Shown here: one piece after another, positions 59,209 to 64,000 of the stretch
Numbering within the stretch: position 1 is the stretch's first letter
Layout: each line of letters begins with the position of its first letter
Assembly (NCBI RefSeq): GCF_023008245.1
Contig: NZ_CP090145.1
Span: 3,472,001-3,536,000 of the forward strand
Source: Flavobacterium sediminilitoris
GTDB lineage: Bacteria > Bacteroidota > Bacteroidia > Flavobacteriales > Flavobacteriaceae
DNA length: 64,000 nt
Reading direction: 5' to 3'
Translations under genes and position numbers: made by a program
The notes under the pieces: model-generated
Told to the model about the DNA's origin: nothing
The model's input: only the letters and a program-made list of their open reading frames with translations
Database searches by the model: none

Positions 59209-60429
59209 ATGGCTAAAATAATTCCTTTTAAAGCAGTTCGTCCTTCACCTGACAAAGTAGGACTTGTTACTTGTAGAAACTATGAAGATTATAGTGCTGC
59301 TGAGCTTGCTGCTTGGTTAAACTTTAATCCTTATTCTTTTTTACATGTAATTAATCCTGCTTATGCCAATGTACAAAGTATTAGCTTAGATAAACGTTTT
59401 AAAGGAGTTGCCTTAAAATATAAAGATTTTAAAGATGAAAACATTTTCATCCAAGAAGAAAGACCAGCATTTTACTTGTATGAAATTAATACTAAAAATA
59501 AAATTTTCACAGGAATAATCGCAGGAACTTCCATTAAAGATTACCAAAATAATCATATTAAAAAACATGAAGACACGCTAGAGTATCGTGTAGAAATGTT
59601 TAAAAATTATTTGCATCAAACACGTTTTAATACAGAACCCGTATTAATTACATATCCTGACAGTATTGAATTAACAACATGGATTTTGTTAAAAAAACAA
59701 AACGAACCACTTAGTCAGTTTTCAACTACAAACAAGGAAAAACATACACTTTGGAAAATAGACACCCAAAGTGATATAGATTGGTTAGCAGATCATTTTG
59801 AAAATATACCAGATTTGTATATTGCTGACGGGCATCATCGTTCTGCATCGGCTGAAATGCTCTATAAAGACGATAAGCACTTAGGGAATCCAAATTTAGA
59901 TTACTTTATGAGTTTTTTAATTGCCGAAAGTAATGTGAAAATTTATGAATTTAATAGAATAATTAAAGATCTTAATAATTACACCAAAGAAGATTTTCTA
60001 AAAAAAATAGCCCAACATTTTATTATTAAAGCTAAAGAACAAGAATTATGGAAACCACAAAATAAGTTTGAATTTGGAATGTATTTAGATGGGAATTTCT
60101 ATGCTCTTTTCTATAAGAATGAGAAAATTAAAAACGATTCGTTTTTAGAAAATTTAGATGCTCAAATTTTATATGATACAATATTAAATCCCATTCTTGG
60201 AATTGAAGATTTACGTAATGATGAAAGAATAAAGTATATTCCTGGTAAGCAATCTATAACAGCAATTAAAGAAGTTATTGATGAGGGAAACTATAAAGTA
60301 GGATTTATGTTATATCCTTCAGATATTTCAGAAATTAAGACTTTAGCAGATAATAATTTAATTATGCCTCCAAAAAGCACTTATATTGAGCCAAAGTTTA
60401 GAAGTGGATTAATTGTTTATGAATTGTAA
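59209..60429 (+). CDS. DUF1015 family protein
   Basis: A 406-residue soluble protein of the DUF1015 family, recognised by MAKIIPFKAVRPSPDKVGLV, the conserved YIADGHHRSASAEML (about 203-217) and PGKQSITAIKEVI. DUF1015 is common in Bacteria and Bacteroidota, often near serine-biosynthesis genes, with no proven activity known to me. Its stop codon overlaps the next start by 1 nt (TAATG). Confidence 0.88.
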   Translation: MAKIIPFKAVRPSPDKVGLVTCRNYEDYSAAELAAWLNFNPYSFLHVINPAYANVQSISLDKRFKGVALKYKDFKDENIFIQEERPAFYLYEINTKNKIFTGIIAGTSIKDYQNNHIKKHEDTLEYRVEMFKNYLHQTRFNTEPVLITYPDSIELTTWILLKKQNEPLSQFSTTNKEKHTLWKIDTQSDIDWLADHFENIPDLYIADGHHRSASAEMLYKDDKHLGNPNLDYFMSFLIAESNVKIYEFNRIIKDLNNYTKEDFLKKIAQHFIIKAKEQELWKPQNKFEFGMYLDGNFYALFYKNEKIKNDSFLENLDAQILYDTILNPILGIEDLRNDERIKYIPGKQSITAIKEVIDEGNYKVGFMLYPSDISEIKTLADNNLIMPPKSTYIEPKFRSGLIVYEL

Positions 60430-61487
60430 TGAAAGAATTGCCTAATTTAACACAATTACGTTTTTTTTTAGCCTTATTTGTACTTTTATTCCATTTGCCT
60501 GAATATTGCATAAACAGAGGATTTCCATTTTATAATGAATTACCTTTATTTTTCAAAGGTAAGGAAGCAGTTTTAGTATTTTTTTCATTAAGTGGTTTTT
60601 TAATCATAAGAGGATTAATTATTGAAAAAGAAAAAAATGGATTCATCAATTTAAAAAGATTTTATTTCAGAAGAATCTTAAGAATCTTTCCATTATACTA
60701 CCTTATTTTATGCTTTGGGTTTATTTTTTATCAAGTTATTGCACCTCATTTTGGATACAATATTCAAAACGATTATAATTTAACATTTGGAATTCTTTTA
60801 GGAGCAACTTTTTTTGCAAATGTGTTAGCAACTTACAAACCTGGTGGGATAATAGAAATACTTTGGTCTATTGGAATTGAAGAACAATTTTATTTATTTG
60901 TAGCACCTATTTTATATAAAGTTAGAATTAAGTGGATTCTAGGTTTTCTAATAGTATTTACAATTATATATTTTTTATTATTTCATTCAAATTTTGAAAA
61001 CTTAAGCTTTTTAAAAAAGTATTCAATGTATTTTTATCACTTTTCATTTAGTGGCATAATTGCATGTTTATCTTTAAAATTTAAAATGAATTTGCATTAT
61101 TCCTTTAAAATTATAGTTTTGAGTATTTTCTGCTTATTATTTTTTTCAAATATTTTTGTAGATTATTTTATTTCTCCAATGTATAATTTATTTTGTATGA
61201 TTTTTTTTTCAATAGCAATTTGGATTTTATCATTAAAGGGAATAGCTGTTTTTAATCATAACTTTTTACATCATTTAGGTAAAATATCCTATGGAATTTA
61301 TATGTATCATGCTGTTATGTTTCAATTGATTGGTTTTTTGTATCTTAAATTTAATATTACAACTTTAATTTCTGCAAATCAATCTATTTTGTTATTTTAC
61401 AGTACAGTAATTATTTTCACAATTATAATTTCACATTTTTCATATAAACATTTTGAAAGCTATTTCATAAAACTCAAAAAACATTAA
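60429..61487 (+). CDS. acyltransferase family membrane protein (OafA/YrhL-like)
   Basis: A 352-residue integral membrane protein with about ten helices of the acyltransferase-3 family, which transfers acetyl or other acyl groups to cell-surface carbohydrates. Conserved features include the N-terminal RFFLALFVLLFHLPEY with the family's His, RRILRIFPLYYL after the second helix and WSIGIEEQFYLFVAP in the middle. The extracellular SGNH domain of longer members is absent. Target glycan unknown. It overlaps the DUF1015 stop and is 1 nt before the YggS gene. Confidence 0.9.
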   Translation: MKELPNLTQLRFFLALFVLLFHLPEYCINRGFPFYNELPLFFKGKEAVLVFFSLSGFLIIRGLIIEKEKNGFINLKRFYFRRILRIFPLYYLILCFGFIFYQVIAPHFGYNIQNDYNLTFGILLGATFFANVLATYKPGGIIEILWSIGIEEQFYLFVAPILYKVRIKWILGFLIVFTIIYFLLFHSNFENLSFLKKYSMYFYHFSFSGIIACLSLKFKMNLHYSFKIIVLSIFCLLFFSNIFVDYFISPMYNLFCMIFFSIAIWILSLKGIAVFNHNFLHHLGKISYGIYMYHAVMFQLIGFLYLKFNITTLISANQSILLFYSTVIIFTIIISHFSYKHFESYFIKLKKH

Positions 61488-61488
61488 A

Positions 61489-62154
61489 ATGTCAATAGCA
61501 ATTAATCTTAACGATATAAAATCATCACTTCCTGAGCAAGTTACTCTTGTTGCTGTTTCAAAAACGAAACCTATTAGTGATTTAAAAGAAGCTTATGAAG
61601 CTGGTCAGCGTATTTTTGGTGAAAATAAGATCCAAGAAATGACCGACAAATATGAAGAAATGCCAAAAGATATTGAATGGCACATGATAGGTCATGTTCA
61701 AACCAATAAAGTAAAATATATGGCTCCTTATGTAAGTTTGATACATGGAGTAGACAGCTTTAAACTTTTAAAAGAAATTAATAAACAAGCATTAAAAAAT
61801 AATAGAATTATTGATTGTTTACTTCAAATTCACATAGCAGAAGAAGAAACAAAATTTGGTTTAGACAAAAAGGAATTAGAAGAAATTCTATCTTCTGAAG
61901 AGTTTAAAAACTTTAAGAATATTAAAATAGTTGGTTTAATGGGAATGGCTACTTTCACAGAAAATCAAAATCAAATTAAAAAAGAGTTTTTACATTTAAA
62001 ATCTATTTTTAATACCTTACAAAATCAATTCGAAACCTCTAATTTAAAGCTAAAAATACTCTCAATGGGAATGTCTGGAGATTATCAGTTGGCAATTTCA
62101 TGCGGAAGTACTATGGTTCGAATAGGAAGTAGTATATTTGGACACAGAAAATAG
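61489..62154 (+). CDS. YggS family pyridoxal phosphate homeostasis protein
   Basis: A 221-residue PLP-binding TIM-barrel protein without known catalysis, which helps maintain free PLP and amino-acid balance. The PLP lysine is Lys25 (VAVSKTKP), and RIFGENKIQEMTDKYEEMP, EWHMIGHVQTNKVKY and SMGMSGDYQLAISCGSTMVRIGS-type segments are all present. It follows the acyltransferase gene without a gap (1 nt). Confidence 0.94.
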   Translation: MSIAINLNDIKSSLPEQVTLVAVSKTKPISDLKEAYEAGQRIFGENKIQEMTDKYEEMPKDIEWHMIGHVQTNKVKYMAPYVSLIHGVDSFKLLKEINKQALKNNRIIDCLLQIHIAEEETKFGLDKKELEEILSSEEFKNFKNIKIVGLMGMATFTENQNQIKKEFLHLKSIFNTLQNQFETSNLKLKILSMGMSGDYQLAISCGSTMVRIGSSIFGHRK

Positions 62155-62224
62155 AAGAAATAAAGAAAAATATAAACACTTCTAACTAAATTTACTAAAT
62201 TATACTAATTACTGAATACTAAAT

Positions 62225-63586
62225 TTGTACGCAATACTCGACATAGAAACTACAGGTGGACAATATAACGAAGAAGGAATTACTGAGATTGCCATCTATA
62301 AATTTGATGGACATGAAATAGTAGATCAGTTCATTAGTTTAGTAAATCCTGAAAAACCAATTCAGCCATTTGTAGTAAAATTAACTGGAATAAATAATGC
62401 AATGCTTCGTTCAGCACCAAAGTTTTATGAAGTAGCAAAACGTATTATTGAAATTACAGAAGGTTGTGTACTTGTTGCTCATAATGCTGCTTTTGACTAT
62501 CGCATTTTAAGTACCGAATTCCGAAGACTTGGTTATACGTATAAAAAATCGACACTTTGCACCATTGAATTGGCTAAAAAATTAATTCCAGAACAGCCTT
62601 CATATAGTCTTGGGAAATTGGTTCGCTCACTTGGAATTCCTATTGCTGATAGACATAGAGCAAATGGAGATGCTATGGCAACAATGAAACTTTTTCGATT
62701 ATTACTTTCAAAAGATAGTGAGAAAGAAATTGTAAAAAGTTATGTAAAAACAGAAGTAAAAGCAGGAATTCTTCCAAAATTACTTGATATAGTTGAATCA
62801 TTACCTTCAAAAATAGGTATCTATTATATTCATAATGAAAAAGGAGATGTTATATACATTGGTAAAAGTAAAAACATAAAAAAGAGAGTAAACCAGCATT
62901 TCACAGGTACTAGCCCTAAGAGTAAAAAAATTCAAAGAGAAGTCTTTACTGTAACTTTTGAGGAAACAGGAAATGAATTAGTAGCTCTTTTAAAAGAAAG
63001 TGAAGAGATTAAAATTAATAAACCAATATACAATAGAGCACAACGAAAAACATTATTTCAATGGGCATTGTATGCTGAAAAAGATTCTAAAGGTTATATA
63101 ATTTTAAAAATTTCCAAATCTGATGGCAGAAAAAAAGAAATCACTTCATTTACTTCTCTTCAAGAAGGAAGAAAAACACTTTTTAAAATAACAGAAGAAT
63201 ATAATTTATGCCAAAAATTAAATGGATTATATGACACTAAAAAAGGATGTTTTCAATATGATGTAAAAACTTGTTTTGGAGCTTGTATTGAAAAAGAAAA
63301 ACCAGAAGATTATAATAAAAGAGTAAATGAATTTATAGATCAAAATACTTTTTTAAACAACAATATGATTATTATTGACAAAGGAAGATCTCATGATGAG
63401 AGAAGTGCAATATTAATTGAAAATGGAGTGTATAAAGGCTATTGTTTTTATGGTTTAAATTATCAAATTAATAATATAGAAATTTTAAAAAAGCTAATCA
63501 TTCCAATGCAAAATAACAGAGATACTAAAAACATTATCCAAGGTTATTTAAGAAAACGAAAAGTAATGAAAGTAGTAACATTTTAA
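62225..63586 (+). CDS. DnaQ-like exonuclease fused to a GIY-YIG (UvrC-like) domain
   Basis: A 453-residue two-domain nuclease. Residues about 1-165 are a DEDDh 3'-5' exonuclease of the DNA polymerase III epsilon type (YAILDIETTGG with Asp6/Glu8, AHNAAFDYRIL, and HRANGDA with His144/Asp149). Residues about 195-280 hold a GIY-YIG domain (GIYYIH.. VIYIGKSKNIKKRV) like UvrC and Cho; the remainder continues as a UvrC-like helical part with cysteines (GCFQYDVKTCFGACIE). The start is TTG at 62225, one codon before the conserved YAILDIET. It may process DNA ends or incise damage; the fusion is known in other bacteria. Confidence 0.9.
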   Translation: MYAILDIETTGGQYNEEGITEIAIYKFDGHEIVDQFISLVNPEKPIQPFVVKLTGINNAMLRSAPKFYEVAKRIIEITEGCVLVAHNAAFDYRILSTEFRRLGYTYKKSTLCTIELAKKLIPEQPSYSLGKLVRSLGIPIADRHRANGDAMATMKLFRLLLSKDSEKEIVKSYVKTEVKAGILPKLLDIVESLPSKIGIYYIHNEKGDVIYIGKSKNIKKRVNQHFTGTSPKSKKIQREVFTVTFEETGNELVALLKESEEIKINKPIYNRAQRKTLFQWALYAEKDSKGYIILKISKSDGRKKEITSFTSLQEGRKTLFKITEEYNLCQKLNGLYDTKKGCFQYDVKTCFGACIEKEKPEDYNKRVNEFIDQNTFLNNNMIIIDKGRSHDERSAILIENGVYKGYCFYGLNYQINNIEILKKLIIPMQNNRDTKNIIQGYLRKRKVMKVVTF

Positions 63587-63604
63587 TTTTTTTAAATTTG
63601 TACT

Positions 63605-64000
63605 ATGAAGTCCGAAAAATCAATATTTAAAAAATTTAGGCAAAAAGCACATATCATAATCTATGGTACAAACACAGTTTATGGTAGACTTTTCGATTTG
63701 TTTCTATTAGTCGTAATTCTTTTAAGTGTTGTATTAGTAATGCTTGAAACAGTTCAAGGTTTTGATACGAAATATCATGATCAAGTTGTGTTTTTAGAAT
63801 GGAGTATTACTATTTTTTTTACAATTGAATATTTTTTACGAGTTATTTCTATAAACAAACCATTCAAATATATTTTTAGCTTTTATGGAATTATTGATTT
63901 AATAGCAGTGCTTCCTATGTATTTGTCATTATTTTTAACAGGAACAAGCGTATTAACCATAATAAGAGCATTTCGATTAATTCGATTATTCAAAATATTA
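63605..64000 (+). CDS. ion transporter (voltage-gated channel-like), partial
   Basis: Only the first 132 residues lie in the window. They open MKSEKSIFKKFRQKAHIII and show helices S1 (about 30-50), S2, S3 and the start of an S4 voltage sensor with arginines spaced by hydrophobic residues (IIRAFRLIRLFKI). This fits the ion_trans (voltage-gated potassium channel) family, with the pore region beyond the window. The ATG at 63605 is 18 nt after the exonuclease stop. Confidence 0.85.
   Translation, partial: MKSEKSIFKKFRQKAHIIIYGTNTVYGRLFDLFLLVVILLSVVLVMLETVQGFDTKYHDQVVFLEWSITIFFTIEYFLRVISINKPFKYIFSFYGIIDLIAVLPMYLSLFLTGTSVLTIIRAFRLIRLFKIL

Overview
The window is chromosomal DNA from a member of the Bacteroidota, almost certainly the family Flavobacteriaceae. 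It is very AT-rich, and promoters fit the Bacteroidota pattern (TTTG, about 19-20 nt, TAnnTTTG). Ribosome-binding sites are not evident and a few genes start with TTG. The gene content agrees: a TonB-dependent receptor paired with a DUF4249 lipoprotein, a secreted peptidase with a type IX secretion (T9SS) sorting tail, lipoproteins with Bacteroidota-style signals, a monomeric NADP isocitrate dehydrogenase and a RimK protein fused to a protease-like domain. No rRNA, tRNA, CRISPR array, transposase or prophage was seen.

Layout. 1-9 kb: gyrA, clpC, the rimK fusion, DUF1304 and hutH. 9-14 kb: a threonine operon thrA-thrB-thrC, preceded by a 33-codon Thr/Ile-rich leader ORF with alternative RNA hairpins, i.e. 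a predicted transcription attenuator. 14-19.5 kb: gcvT, a YebC-family regulator, a DUF6882/SET-domain pair, the comM-like ATPase gene and an Abi-alpha (DUF4393) gene. 19.5-21.2 kb: an unusual patch in which an unknown gene is bracketed by two copies of a ~160-bp element (promoter plus three hairpins) and preceded by a degenerate 42-bp tandem repeat. 21.2-26.4 kb: a tightly packed operon of a sodium symporter, a GNAT enzyme, an M20 amidohydrolase and two amino-acid racemases.

26.4-33.5 kb (minus strand): dsbD-like, tilS, an alpha/beta-hydrolase lipoprotein, pabB and a secreted protein with YadA-head repeats. 33.8-44.6 kb: icd, a secreted protein, TonB receptor plus DUF4249, thiamine diphosphokinase, the T9SS-exported M28 peptidase, uvrB and a DMP19 protein. 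44.7-53.7 kb is an accessory stretch of small genes (DUF2200, GNATs, a Crp/Fnr regulator, an azoreductase-like flavoprotein, a bacterial PH domain), a decayed trypsin-like protease pseudogene, an orphan DUF6576 protein, and a lipoprotein/GNAT/ABC ATPase/membrane-protein cassette. 53.9-64 kb: a subtilisin-like lipoprotein, smpB, pcm, a Gfo/Idh oxidoreductase, an MscS-type channel, 3-hydroxyacyl-CoA dehydrogenase, DUF1015, an acyltransferase, the YggS PLP protein, an exonuclease/GIY-YIG fusion and the start of an ion channel cut by the window edge.

The most notable items are the thr leader/attenuator, the duplicated promoter-plus-hairpin element around the unknown gene at 20054, and the symporter/amidohydrolase/double-racemase operon. 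All functional calls rest on motif recognition from the sequence alone; no database search was run.
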